Origin: Streptomyces exfoliatus
GTDB taxonomy: Bacteria; Actinomycetota; Actinomycetes; Streptomycetales; Streptomycetaceae
Reading direction: 5' to 3'
Assembly: GCF_000725545.1 (NCBI RefSeq)
Contig: NZ_JNZP01000001.1
Coordinates: forward strand, 248,001-312,000
DNA length: 64,000 nt
The position numbers were made by a program, and so were the translations under genes. Below, in pieces: positions 1 through 8,406 of this stretch. The notes under the pieces are model-generated. The model was not told the origin of the DNA and ran no database searches. It saw only the letters and a list, made by a program, of their open reading frames with translations. Position 1 is the first letter of the stretch. Every line of letters starts with the position of its first letter.

Positions 1-827
1 CCGCCACCCCCGCCGGGACCACCCTGCCCGCCGACCCTGTCGGCGTGGCCGTCCCGGCCGCCGGCACGGGGCACGGCCCCGTCCGTGCCCCCGGTCCCCG
101 CCGGGTTCCCGGGCCTCCCCGGTCCGCCGGGCGCGCGGGGCCCGCCCTGCTCGCCGACCCTCTCCGCACGCCCGTTCCGGCCGAAGCCCTCGGCGGCGCC
201 CGGGCCACGGCCCTGACCGGTGACGAGGCCCGCGGACGGCGAGGCCGCGGCCCCGGTGTCCACCTCGTCCAGCGCGTCCGCCTCCGCCAGGGCCGCCGCG
301 GGGTCCTCCACGCCGACCGACGCCAGGACGCGCAGCACCTCGGGGTCGCCCTGGCGTTCCAGACCGCGCAGGACGTAGGCCGCGCGACCGGGTCCCGAGA
401 GCCGCGACAGCCGCTGGTCCAGGGCGAGTTCGTCGGCGCCGCCCACCCGGGGGAACAGTCGCAGCCCCCACACGTGCGGAAGCAGCGGCGGGAACTGCGC
501 CCGGCGCGGCAGCGCGAGGCGCCGCAGCGGCAGCCCGGCGATCAGCGCCTGCCGCAGCACCTCGCCCCGTACGTACGCGTACCCCGGATCGACCGCGTCC
601 TCCGTGAGCCGCGGCTCCGGCACGGCGGGCCCCGGGACCCGGCGGCGCGGCAGGGAGCGCTGGACGAGCGCGTGCGCGGTCAGCACCCGGCGGTTGCGGC
701 CGAGCGAGGGCGGCAGGACGAGGTAGGCGATGCGGACGAGCCGCGGATAGCGCTCGACGAGCGCGGCCTCGGCCTGCTCGACGTCGATGGGGCCCACGGG
801 CGAGGGAACGAGATCCTGGGTGCTCAC
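1..827 (-). CDS. Sigma-factor-like conserved actinobacterial protein (3' end outside window)
   Basis: Reading leftwards from a GTG at 827, an uninterrupted frame runs off the left edge, so only the first ~275 residues are visible. The N-terminus (VEQAEAALVERYPRLVRIAY, then LVLPPSLGRNRRVL) resembles region 2 of ECF sigma factors, but the rest is Arg/Leu/Pro-rich and no clear region 4 is seen. The visible end is Gly/Arg-rich linker. Similar proteins occur throughout Streptomyces as hypothetical or sigma-70-like proteins. No convincing Shine-Dalgarno precedes the GTG, so the start is uncertain. A role in transcription is inference only. Confidence 0.6.
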   Translation of the reverse strand, partial: MSTQDLVPSPVGPIDVEQAEAALVERYPRLVRIAYLVLPPSLGRNRRVLTAHALVQRSLPRRRVPGPAVPEPRLTEDAVDPGYAYVRGEVLRQALIAGLPLRRLALPRRAQFPPLLPHVWGLRLFPRVGGADELALDQRLSRLSGPGRAAYVLRGLERQGDPEVLRVLASVGVEDPAAALAEADALDEVDTGAAASPSAGLVTGQGRGPGAAEGFGRNGRAERVGEQGGPRAPGGPGRPGNPAGTGGTDGAVPRAGGRDGHADRVGGQGGPGGGG

Positions 828-922
828 GTTCAGCAGAACGAGCGATTCTTCCGATGGTCACCCCGGCCGGGTCGGGCCTCGGCCGCGCTCCCGGACGGGG
901 CGCCGGCCCGGCACCGCCCCGC

Positions 923-1723
923 TCAGCGGGCCTCCACCGTCAGCCGCTCGCGGATCCGTTCCGTCACCTCGTCGGGGACGCCGAGCCCCTCCCGTACGTA
1001 CTTCTCCATCGACCCGTGCCGGACCTCCACCTCGTCCAGGGCCGCCGCCAGGTACTCCGGCACCACGCCGATCATGTCGAGCGCGAGGTCGGGGTCGCCG
1101 CCCTGCGCGGTGAACCCCTCGATCATGGGCGCGAACGCCTGCCGTACCGCGGTGTTGACCGACAGGTACTCGCTCCGCACGGTCTCCTCGTCCGCGCCCA
1201 GCAGGGACAGCACGACCGTCGCCGCCCAGCCCGTCCTGTCCTTGCCCGCCGTGCAGTGGAAGAGCAGCGGCCCGGCCCCCGGAGCCCCCAGCTCGGTGAG
1301 GAGGGCGTGGTAGGAGGCCCGGCCGGAGTCGCTGGAGACGAAGGCCCTATAGGTCCGGGCGAAGGCCTCCCGGACCTGGCCCCCGCCGAGGTACTCCTCG
1401 GCGAGCGCCGGGTCCGTGAGCAGCTTTTTCAGACGCGCGGCGGGCGGCAGCCCGCTGACGGCGAGGTGGTCGGCGAGCACGTCCGCGACGAGCAGCCGCG
1501 CCCCGGCGGGCAGCCGGTCGGGCCGGTCCCCGCGCTCCACCTCCGTACGGAGGTCGACGACCGTACGGATGCCGAGACCCGCCACCGCCGGCTCGGACGG
1601 ATCGAGCCGGTCGAGCTGCGCGGAGCGCAGGACGAGGCCGCGGCGGACGGCCCGCCCGGCACCGAGCGGCAGCCCGCCGAGATCCCGGAGGTTGGCGACG
1701 GAGGTGGCGGGAAGGGCGGGCAT
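923..1723 (-). CDS. Tyrosine/serine protein phosphatase (PtpB-like)
   Basis: 266 residues. The active-site loop HCTAGKDRTGW at about residues 157-167 is the Cys-x5-Arg signature of the Y_phosphatase3 / PtpB family, which removes phosphate from phosphotyrosine or phosphoserine/threonine proteins and sometimes phosphoinositides. The N-terminal NLRDLGG motif at residues 11-17 is also typical of the family. Length matches the family. The ATG has a GGAGGAG site 8 nt upstream. It stands alone, between the sigma-like gene and the epimerase gene, all on the minus strand. Cytoplasmic: no signal peptide. Physiological substrate unknown. Confidence 0.88.
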   Translation of the reverse strand: MPALPATSVANLRDLGGLPLGAGRAVRRGLVLRSAQLDRLDPSEPAVAGLGIRTVVDLRTEVERGDRPDRLPAGARLLVADVLADHLAVSGLPPAARLKKLLTDPALAEEYLGGGQVREAFARTYRAFVSSDSGRASYHALLTELGAPGAGPLLFHCTAGKDRTGWAATVVLSLLGADEETVRSEYLSVNTAVRQAFAPMIEGFTAQGGDPDLALDMIGVVPEYLAAALDEVEVRHGSMEKYVREGLGVPDEVTERIRERLTVEAR

Positions 1724-1803
1724 GACGGCGACTCCTCCGGGTTCGTACGCGTTCGTGTCGACCGTAGACGATCACCCCGGTTCGGGCAGCTCCGAGCGGT
1801 TCC

Positions 1804-2814
1804 TCACCCGCCCGACGACGCCGTGAGCTTCGCCAGGACCTCCGCCTCCCGCTCGGGGGAGAGGCCGACCTGCGGCCGGTCCGGGCGCTGCGGCGCCGCG
1901 CCGCCGAGCGACTCCAGCCACGCCCAGGTGTCGGCGACGGTCTCCGCCACCGGGCGGCAGCGCAGTCCGGCCTTGAGCGCCTTGGTGACGTCGGCGGTGT
2001 GCATCGCGTCGTACATCTCGCCCGGCGGCAGCCACACCGGCAGCTCCGACCACGGTTCCGCACCCGCCGCGAGCAGTGCTTCCGGGGCGGTCCAGCGGAG
2101 TTCGGCCTCCGCGCCGGTCACCCGTACGCACGCGTCGAGCAGCCCGCCCATGGTCGTGTGCCCGGGCGGCGAGACGAGGTTGTACGGCCCGGAGAGCCCG
2201 GCCGCTATCGCGTCGAGGGTCCACTCGGCCAGGTCGCGGACGTCGATGTACTGGATCGGCGAGTCCGCGGGACCGGGGGCGAGGACCGGGCCGCCGCGCG
2301 CGATCCGGCCGAGCCACCAGGGGAGCCGGCCCACGTTCTCGTACGGGCCGATGATCAGACCCGCGCGGACGAGCAGCGTCCGGTCCGCGCCGAACGCGGC
2401 GGTGGCGGCCAGCTCACCGCCCCGCTTGGACTCCGCGTACGGCATGTCCCCGTCGTCCGGCGACCCCTCCACCAGCGGGCCGTCCTCCGCGAGTCCGGCG
2501 GCGGGCGGCCAGGCGTACACGGACCGGCTCGACACGTACGCGTACCGCCCGACCCGGTCGGCGAGCAGCCGGGCAGCGTCCCGTACCGCCGAGGGCGCGG
2601 CCGACCAGGTGTCCACGACGGCGTCCCAGGAACCCGCCGCGAGCGCGGCGAGACCGTCGGGTCCTGTGGTGCGGTCGCCGAGCAGCGAGGTGACCCCCGC
2701 CGGCGGCGCGTGCCGGCCCCGGTGGAAGACGGTCACCTCCCAGCCCCGTTCGAGCGCGGCCTCGACGACCGCGCGGCCCACGAACTCCGTACCTCCGAGC
2801 ATCAGCAGTTTCAT
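1804..2814 (-). CDS. NAD-dependent epimerase/dehydratase family protein
   Basis: 336 residues from the ATG at 2814 (MKLLMLGGTEFVGRAVVE). It opens directly on a Rossmann strand with the GGTxFxGR nucleotide-binding motif of extended short-chain dehydrogenases/reductases. YVSSRSVY at about residue 107 and a downstream YAESKRGGE carry the Tyr-x3-Lys active-site pair. It probably oxidises, epimerises or reduces a nucleotide sugar or isoprenoid-type substrate; the substrate cannot be read from sequence. An in-frame ATG 36 bp upstream is less likely because the Rossmann fold begins at the chosen start. It runs in the same direction as the phosphatase, 80 bp away. Confidence 0.85.
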   Translation of the reverse strand: MKLLMLGGTEFVGRAVVEAALERGWEVTVFHRGRHAPPAGVTSLLGDRTTGPDGLAALAAGSWDAVVDTWSAAPSAVRDAARLLADRVGRYAYVSSRSVYAWPPAAGLAEDGPLVEGSPDDGDMPYAESKRGGELAATAAFGADRTLLVRAGLIIGPYENVGRLPWWLGRIARGGPVLAPGPADSPIQYIDVRDLAEWTLDAIAAGLSGPYNLVSPPGHTTMGGLLDACVRVTGAEAELRWTAPEALLAAGAEPWSELPVWLPPGEMYDAMHTADVTKALKAGLRCRPVAETVADTWAWLESLGGAAPQRPDRPQVGLSPEREAEVLAKLTASSGG

Positions 2815-2967
2815 GATCCGAGACTGCCCGGCCGCCCGGTGCGGGGCCAAGGCATTCCGCTCCCGGAGGATTCCGCCACGGGAGGAACGCCACGGGAGGC
2901 GTCACGGGGACATCAGGGCCGCGGGGGGTCTCGTGCGCCGGATGGCGGGGTGACACCATGACGGGCG

Positions 2968-3639
2968 ATGACGGATGCCCGGTCGCCCCTGCGCGCCTTG
3001 CGAGCCGCCCTGTTCGCGGTGGTGTGCGTGACTCTGGCGGTCGTGGGGCATTCGTCCATGTCTGCGCACCGGCTCCCGGCGCCCGCCCTGCTCGGTGCCT
3101 TCGCCGTGACGGCGGCGGTCGCCTGGGCGGCGGCGGGCCGGCGCCGGGGCGCGCCGACGATCGCGGGCGCGCTGATCGCCCTCCAGGGCGCGCTGCACCT
3201 GGTGTTCTCGCTGGCAGGGACCCACCCGGCGGCGACACACGCGCATGCCGGAAGCGGCGGGACGCACGCGACGCACGGCGCGGAGACGCTCTCCCCCGCG
3301 ACCTCCGGCACGACCTCTGCCGCGACCTCGGTCGCCGGCACGGACACCGCCGGCATGCTCGCCGTCCACCTCCTCGCCGCGCTCCTCTGCGGCCTCTGGC
3401 TGGCCCACGGCGAAGCGGCGTTCTTCACGCTGGCCCGAGCCGCCCTCGCCTACGCCTTCACGCCCCTGCGCCTGCTCCTCGCACGGGTCCGCGTCCCCGA
3501 CGCCCCGCGCCGCGCGGTCCGCAGGACCCGGCGGAGCACCCACCGGCCGCGCACCCTCGTCCTCGCGCACACCCTCCCCCGGCGCGGCCCGCCCCGCCCG
3601 CCCGTACCCCGCGCCACGGCCCTCGGAGCACACGTCTGA
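2968..3639 (+). CDS. Small integral membrane protein with His-rich loop
   Basis: 223 residues with four likely membrane segments: about 10-28, 37-52, 63-80 and 125-145. Between the third and fourth lies a loop rich in His, Thr and Ala (THPAATHAHA and THATHG, residues ~88-105), presumably outside the cell. The C-terminus is Arg/Pro-rich and likely cytoplasmic. It lies 43 bp upstream of a PepSY protein that also has a His-rich loop, suggesting joint transcription and a metal-linked function (inference). I do not recognise a named family. Another ATG at 2958 is in a different, non-hydrophobic frame. Confidence 0.7.
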   Translation: MTDARSPLRALRAALFAVVCVTLAVVGHSSMSAHRLPAPALLGAFAVTAAVAWAAAGRRRGAPTIAGALIALQGALHLVFSLAGTHPAATHAHAGSGGTHATHGAETLSPATSGTTSAATSVAGTDTAGMLAVHLLAALLCGLWLAHGEAAFFTLARAALAYAFTPLRLLLARVRVPDAPRRAVRRTRRSTHRPRTLVLAHTLPRRGPPRPPVPRATALGAHV

Positions 3640-3682
3640 CCCGGGGGTCTTCCCCCTGTCTGCACCGACTCCTAGGACAGCC

Positions 3683-5155
3683 ATGACCATCGACGATCCC
3701 GCACGCCCGGAAACGCCCGAGGCGCCACCGTCGGAAGCCGCCCCCGCCCCCGCCCCCGCACCCGCTTCCGCCCCGGCCACTGCCCCGCGGAAGCCCGGCA
3801 CCTGGAGCGCCCTGCGCCCCCTCGTCCTCCGTCTCCACTTCTACGCGGGCGTCCTCGTCGCCCCGTTCCTCCTCGTGGCCGCCGTCAGCGGCCTGCTGTA
3901 CGCGCTCTCCTTCCAGGCGGAGAAGGTGGTGTACGCCCACGAACTCGAAGTCCCCGTCGGCGACACCGCCCTGCCGCTCTCCCAGCAGGTGAACATCGCC
4001 CGCAAGGTCAACCCGAACGGCACCGTCACCGCCGTCTGGCCCTCCGCCGAACCCGGCGCGACCACCCGCGTCCTGATGGCCGACCCCGACGTCCCCGAGG
4101 GCACCTCGCTCGCCGTCTTCGTGGACCCGTACACCGGGGACGTACGCGGACAGCTGCCCAGCTACGGCAGCTCGGGCGCCCTCCCGCTGCGCACCTGGAT
4201 CGACGGCCTGCACCGCGACCTGCACCTCGGCGACCTCGGCCGCAACTACAGCGAACTCGCCGCGAGCTGGCTGTGGGTCATCGCGCTCGGCGGCCTGCTG
4301 CTCTGGCTCGGCCGGCGCCGGAAGAACCGCCGCGCCCTGTTCGTCCCCGAGGGCGGCCCGGCCTCCCGCCGCCGCACCCTGTCCTGGCACGGCTCGGTCG
4401 GCCTGTGGGCGGTGACCGGACTCGTCCTGCTGTCGGCGACGGGCCTCACCTGGTCGCGGTACGCGGGCGAGAACATCGGCGCGGTCCAGGACGGCCTGGG
4501 CGGCGCGACGCCGACCCTCTCCGCGACCGTCGGCGGCGCGGCGGCCGGCGGCTCCTCGGAACACGAGGGCCACGGCGGCGCGCACACCGGGGGCGGCGGC
4601 ACCGCCCAGGGGCCGGACATCGGCCTCGACAAGGCACTGGAGGCGGCCCGCGCGGCCGGCATCGACAGCCCGAGGATCTCGGTCGTCCTGCCGGCCGAGG
4701 GCAAGGGGTACGTGGTCAAGGAGACGGACACGCAGTTCCCGCTCCAGCTGGACTCGGCGGCCGTGGACCCGGCGGACGGCAAGGTCGTCGACCGCCTCGC
4801 CTTCGCCGACTACCCGCTCCTCGCCCAGCTGACCCGGATAGGCATCGACGCGCACACCGGCGTCTTCCTGGGCCTGTTCAACCAGCTGGCCCTGGCGGCC
4901 CTGGCGCTCGCCCTGATCCTGCTGATCCTCTGGGGCTACCGCATGTGGTGGCTGCGTCGTCCGGGCCGCCCGGCGGCGCGCGGGGCGTGGCGGCGGATCC
5001 CGGTGACCCTGCTGCTGCCGTTCGCCGCGGCCACGGCCCTGGTGGCCTGGTTCGTCCCGCTGCTCGGCCTCAGCCTGCTGCTGTTCCTGGCGGCGGACCT
5101 CGCCCTGGCCCTCGTGGCGAGGGTCAGGGCGAGGTCCCGTACGACAACGACCTGA
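3683..5155 (+). CDS. PepSY-associated transmembrane domain protein
   Basis: 490 residues. After a Pro/Ala-rich N-terminal tail (~1-45) comes the first helix (LRLHFYAGVLVAPFLLVAAV), then a large extracytoplasmic domain containing DGLHRDLHLGDLGRNYSELA, followed by WLWVIALGGLLLWL, a third helix at ~237-255 and further helices at the C-terminus. This is the PepSY_TM (DUF2149/PiuB-like) layout associated with metal and siderophore handling. A His-rich stretch (EHEGHGGAH) sits at about residue 292. It appears to be the second gene of a pair with the His-rich membrane protein. Its stop codon directly abuts the stop of the convergent regulator. Confidence 0.85.
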   Translation: MTIDDPARPETPEAPPSEAAPAPAPAPASAPATAPRKPGTWSALRPLVLRLHFYAGVLVAPFLLVAAVSGLLYALSFQAEKVVYAHELEVPVGDTALPLSQQVNIARKVNPNGTVTAVWPSAEPGATTRVLMADPDVPEGTSLAVFVDPYTGDVRGQLPSYGSSGALPLRTWIDGLHRDLHLGDLGRNYSELAASWLWVIALGGLLLWLGRRRKNRRALFVPEGGPASRRRTLSWHGSVGLWAVTGLVLLSATGLTWSRYAGENIGAVQDGLGGATPTLSATVGGAAAGGSSEHEGHGGAHTGGGGTAQGPDIGLDKALEAARAAGIDSPRISVVLPAEGKGYVVKETDTQFPLQLDSAAVDPADGKVVDRLAFADYPLLAQLTRIGIDAHTGVFLGLFNQLALAALALALILLILWGYRMWWLRRPGRPAARGAWRRIPVTLLLPFAAATALVAWFVPLLGLSLLLFLAADLALALVARVRARSRTTTT

Positions 5156-5695
5156 TCAGGGCGTGTACTTGTAGCCGACCCGCCGCACGGTCTGGATCGT
5201 GTGGCGGTGCTCGGCGCCCAGCTTGCGGCGCAGCCGCGCCACGTGCACGTCGACCGTACGGCCGTCGCCGACGTGCCCGTACCCCCACACGGTGGTGACC
5301 AACTGGTCGCGGGTGTGCACCCGGTGAGGGTGCGCCACGAGATGGGCGAGCAGCTCGAACTCCAGATAGGTGAGTTCGAGCTCCCGCCCGTCGACGACGG
5401 CGATCCGCCGGACCCCGTCGATGGCCACCGGCCCCTGTGCCGCTTCGAGAGGAGCGGGTACGGCGGCGGGTGCCTGGGGCTGCTGGTCGGCCGGCAGGAG
5501 GACCAGGTACCCGACCATCGGCGGCCGCCCGGGCAGCGTCGGCAGGGTGTGCGGGGGAGCGGGCAGCAGGGTGGCGCCGGGCGGCAGGAAGTCCGCGACC
5601 CGGGCGAAGTCGACGACCTCGTTCGGGTCGACGGCGCGCAGCCGGTGGCGACCGGGGCGGACGGCGGTGAGGGAGGCACTCGGGGCAGGGGCCAT
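5156..5695 (-). CDS. Winged-helix DNA-binding regulator (OmpR-type effector domain, no receiver)
   Basis: 179 residues. Residues ~85-179 form an OmpR/PhoB-type effector domain (LTYLEFELLAHLVAHPHRV, then TRDQLVTTVWGY, then VDVHVARLRRKLG and RRVGYKYTP at the extreme C-terminus). The N-terminal ~80 residues are Pro-rich and lack the Asp/Lys pattern of a response-regulator receiver, so this is not a normal two-component regulator. It is convergent with the PepSY gene (shared TGATCA of back-to-back stops) and lies 350 bp downstream of glnII, transcribed the same way. Targets unknown; an inverted repeat upstream at 5771-5788 could be an operator. Confidence 0.85.
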   Translation of the reverse strand: MAPAPSASLTAVRPGRHRLRAVDPNEVVDFARVADFLPPGATLLPAPPHTLPTLPGRPPMVGYLVLLPADQQPQAPAAVPAPLEAAQGPVAIDGVRRIAVVDGRELELTYLEFELLAHLVAHPHRVHTRDQLVTTVWGYGHVGDGRTVDVHVARLRRKLGAEHRHTIQTVRRVGYKYTP

Positions 5696-6046
5696 GGGAG
5701 GTCAGCTCATTTCGCGCGGAGAAACGGACGGACAGGAGTCGTACGTCGTGCGCGTCGGCCGAAGGCCGTGGATCGGACCGTACCGATCGGGGCTTTAGAG
5801 GGCCGACGCGTTCCTCGCGCGGCAACACACCCGGTCGAAGTCGTGATGCTGCCGGGAAGGCCAGAACGGCTCGAGGTCATGACGACCTGTCGCGCTGTCG
5901 TTCTGTGTGAGGGCCATATCCCTATTGAACCAGAAGGGAATGCGGATGAGCAGCCCCGCACCGGCCAAAGCCCGTGTCATCCATCCCACATGACGGAAAG
6001 GCGCCCACCGTGTGAAACGGTGGGCGCCCCTTCGGAGAGGTGCGGA
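5696..6046. other. Non-coding gap between the regulator and glnII
   Basis: No convincing gene in 351 bp. It should hold the promoter of the winged-helix regulator. Visible structure: GATCGG (5771-5776) repeated inverted as CCGATC (5783-5788), and the glnII terminator at 6000-6028. The remainder, including a slightly AT-richer patch near 5915-5940, shows nothing I can interpret. Confidence 0.6.
6000..6028 (-). terminator. Rho-independent-type hairpin after glnII
   Basis: A perfect 12-bp stem (GGCGCCCACCGT and its complement) around a 5-nt GTGAA loop, starting 19 bp beyond the glnII stop codon. No U tract, which is normal in Streptomyces. Confidence 0.8.
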
Positions 6047-7078
6047 TCAGACCTGGCCGGCCTTCTCCAGGGCCTCGCAGCAGGTGTCCACCAGGAGGCG
6101 GGTCACCACGTACGGGTCCACGTTCGCGTTCGGGCGACGGTCCTCGATGTAGCCCTTCTGGTCCTGCTCGACCTGCCACGGGATGCGGACCGAGGCGCCG
6201 CGGTCCGAGACGCCGTAGGAGTACTGGTCCCACGGGGCGGTCTCGTGCAGACCCGTCAGGCGGTCGTCGATGCCGGCGCCGTAGTTCTTGACGTGGTCGA
6301 GCGGCTTCGAGCCCTGGCCGAGGGACTCGGCGGCGGTGATGATCGCGTCGTAGCCCTCGCGCATCGCCTTGGTGGAGAAGTTGGTGTGCGCGCCCGCGCC
6401 GTTCCAGTCGCCCTTCACCGGCTTCGGGTCGAGCGTCGCCGAGATGTCGAAGTCCTCGGCCGTGCGGTACAGCAGCCAACGGGCGATCCACAGCTGGTCC
6501 GAGACCTCCAGCGGGGCCAGCGGGCCGACCTGGAACTCCCACTGGCCGGGCATGACCTCGGCGTTGATGCCGGAGATGCCCAGACCCGCCGCGAGGCAGT
6601 TCTCCAGGTGCGCCTCGACGACGTCACGGCCGAAGATCTCGTCCGCGCCGACACCGCAGTAGTAGCCGCCCTGCGCGGCCGGGAAGCCGGCCTCGGGGAA
6701 GCCGAGCGGGCGCGAGCCCTTGAAGAAGGTGTACTCCTGCTCGATGCCGAAGATCGGCTCCTGGGCGGCGTACTTCGCGGCGACCTCGGCCAGCGCGGCG
6801 CGCGTGTTGGACTCGTGCGGCGTCATGTCCGTGTTGAGGACCTCGCACAGCACCAGGATGTCGTCACCGCCGCGGATCGGGTCCGGGCAGGAGAAGACCG
6901 GCTTGAGGACGCGGTCCGAGGCGTGGCCCTTGGCCTGGTTCGTGCTGGAACCGTCGAAGCCCCAGATCGGCAGCTCGTCGAGCGCGAGGGCGTCGCCGAC
7001 GATGATCTTCGTCTTCGAGCGAAGCTTCGCGGTCGGCTCGGTGCCGTCGATCCAGATGTACTCAGCCTTGAAGGTCAC
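6047..7078 (-). CDS. glnII: Glutamine synthetase type II (eukaryote-like GSII)
   Basis: 343 residues from the GTG at 7078 (VTFKAEYIWIDG). AAAGGA lies 8 nt upstream, giving the usual length of Streptomyces GlnII; an ATG three codons earlier sits directly against this site and is less likely. Diagnostic GSII features: WGFDGSSTNQA (ammonium/substrate region), FGIEQEYTFF (metal-binding glutamates), GAGAHTNFSTK (ATP region) and the late RRPNANVDPYVV. It makes glutamine from glutamate, ammonia and ATP. Type II enzymes are not adenylylated, so control is mainly transcriptional: a GlnR-type box lies about 100 bp upstream at 7181-7218. Confidence 0.97.
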   Translation of the reverse strand: MTFKAEYIWIDGTEPTAKLRSKTKIIVGDALALDELPIWGFDGSSTNQAKGHASDRVLKPVFSCPDPIRGGDDILVLCEVLNTDMTPHESNTRAALAEVAAKYAAQEPIFGIEQEYTFFKGSRPLGFPEAGFPAAQGGYYCGVGADEIFGRDVVEAHLENCLAAGLGISGINAEVMPGQWEFQVGPLAPLEVSDQLWIARWLLYRTAEDFDISATLDPKPVKGDWNGAGAHTNFSTKAMREGYDAIITAAESLGQGSKPLDHVKNYGAGIDDRLTGLHETAPWDQYSYGVSDRGASVRIPWQVEQDQKGYIEDRRPNANVDPYVVTRLLVDTCCEALEKAGQV

Positions 7079-7135
7079 GGGCCTCATCCTTTGGGCGTGC
7101 TGCTGCGGGAGTCGCAACGGCTCGCGGCGCTGCGA

Positions 7136-7170
7136 GAAGCTGCGGTGTGTCGGTGTCCGGTCGCAGCTTC
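7136..7170 (-). other. Leader hairpin upstream of glnII
   Basis: GAAGCTGCG at 7136-7144 is repeated inverted as CGCAGCTTC at 7162-7170 (9-bp perfect stem, 17-nt loop). It sits between the GlnR box and the start codon, so it would be in the 5' untranslated RNA if transcription starts just downstream of the box. Its function is unknown. Confidence 0.5.
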
Positions 7171-7180
7171 GCAACACGGG

Positions 7181-7218
7181 ATTTCCCGTCGGTTGCCCGA
7201 ATGTGAACCCCGTGTTAC
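7181..7218 (-). promoter_or_regulatory. GlnR box of glnII
   Basis: Minus strand, reading towards glnII: GTAAC-6 nt-TTCAC-6 nt-GCAAC-6 nt-GAAAT. This matches the known actinomycete GlnR operator (gTnAC-n6-GaAAC repeated twice) with exact 6-nt spacing; the second half-site is the weakest. GlnR is the OmpR-type activator/repressor of nitrogen genes and is not encoded in this window. The box lies about 100 bp before the start codon, as at glnA. Confidence 0.8.
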
Positions 7219-7431
7219 TCAGCTTTCCTGTGTTTCCCGCGGCCGCTGTGCGACGGAGCGGATCTCCGGGAGCGCCCGGAGAGCGGAGACCGCCGCCCCG
7301 GCCGCGCCGTGGCGGCGTACGGGGACTCCCGCCCCGTCGTATACGGGGTTCGGCGGCGCCCGCTTTCCCCGCCAGGGCGGCGCCGCCCGCGCGGTCGGGG
7401 GCTGTCAGTGGCACCCGGCAGACTGGGGGCC

Positions 7432-8406
7432 ATGGCGAAGCACCCGGGCGCGAAGCCCCGTATCGGACTCCTCGGCACCGGCCCCTGGGCCGCGCGCACG
7501 CATGCTCCCGCGCTGGCCGGGCATGCCGGGATCGAGTTCAGCGGGGTGTGGGGCAGACGCCCCGAGGCGGCCGCCGAGCTCGCCGCCTCCTCGGGCACGC
7601 GCGCGTACGACGACGTGGACGCCCTCTTCGCCGCCAGCGACGCCGTCGCCCTCGCGCTGCCGCCGGACGTGCAGGCCCCGCTCGCGGTGCGGGCCGCGGA
7701 GGCCGGGTGTCACGTCCTCCTCGACAAGCCGGTCGCGACGACGGTCGCGGGGGCGCGGGAGGTGGCCGAGGCGGTCGAGGCGGCCGGGGTCGCCTCGGTG
7801 GTCTTCTGCACGCTGCGGTTCGCCGAGCCGACGGCCCGCTGGATCGACGCGCAGGCGGCGGCAGGCGGCTGGTTCCTCGGCGAGGCGCACTGGCTCGGCT
7901 CGCTCTACGGACCGGGTTCCAGCAGTGCGTACGCGGCCTCGCCGTGGCGGCGGGAGAAGGGCGGCCTGTGGGACGTGGGACCGCACGTCCTCTCGGTCTA
8001 CCTGCCGGTCCTCGGCGACGTCACGGAGATCACCGCGGTGCCCGGCCCGGCCGACACCCACCACCTGGTGCTGCGGCACACCTCGGGGGCGAGCAGCACG
8101 GCCACCCTCACCCTGAGCGCGCCGCCGGGGGCGGCGGGGGCGGCCCTCAGCCTGTACGGCTCCGCGGGAAGGGTCGAACTACCGCGCTGGGAAGGGGCGG
8201 TGGGCGCGTTCGGCGCGGCCGTGGACGCCCTCGTCACGGCGGCCCGCACGGGCGAACCGCACGCGTGCGACGCCCGCTTCGGCCTCCGCCTCACCGAGAT
8301 CCTGACGACGGCGGAGGCGCAGGTGGCCCGTCAGCGTCAGGAGCGGCCGTCACGCGAGGCCGCCTCGTCCAGCGCACCGCACAGCGCGTCCACGGCGGCC
8401 CCGTAG
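7432..8406 (+). CDS. Gfo/Idh/MocA family oxidoreductase
   Basis: 324 residues from the ATG at 7432 (MAKHPGAKPRIGLLGTGPWA). The IGLLGTGPWA nucleotide-binding turn at ~11-20 and the DKPVATT motif near residue 100 (the E/D-K-P signature) identify the NAD(P)-dependent sugar/inositol dehydrogenase superfamily. The C-terminal sheet domain follows from about residue 125 (LRFAEPTARWID). Substrate not predictable. It is divergent from glnII across the GlnR-box region; its 3' end overlaps the convergent MocR gene by 70 bp. Confidence 0.88.
   Translation: MAKHPGAKPRIGLLGTGPWAARTHAPALAGHAGIEFSGVWGRRPEAAAELAASSGTRAYDDVDALFAASDAVALALPPDVQAPLAVRAAEAGCHVLLDKPVATTVAGAREVAEAVEAAGVASVVFCTLRFAEPTARWIDAQAAAGGWFLGEAHWLGSLYGPGSSSAYAASPWRREKGGLWDVGPHVLSVYLPVLGDVTEITAVPGPADTHHLVLRHTSGASSTATLTLSAPPGAAGAALSLYGSAGRVELPRWEGAVGAFGAAVDALVTAARTGEPHACDARFGLRLTEILTTAEAQVARQRQERPSREAASSSAPHSASTAAP

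Noticed and set aside
854..2953. 699-codon plus-strand frame across phosphatase and epimerase genes
   Set aside because: Antisense to two genes with clear catalytic motifs.
5696..6046. Small open frames in the glnII-regulator gap
   Set aside because: No ribosome sites, motifs or codon-position bias supporting a gene.
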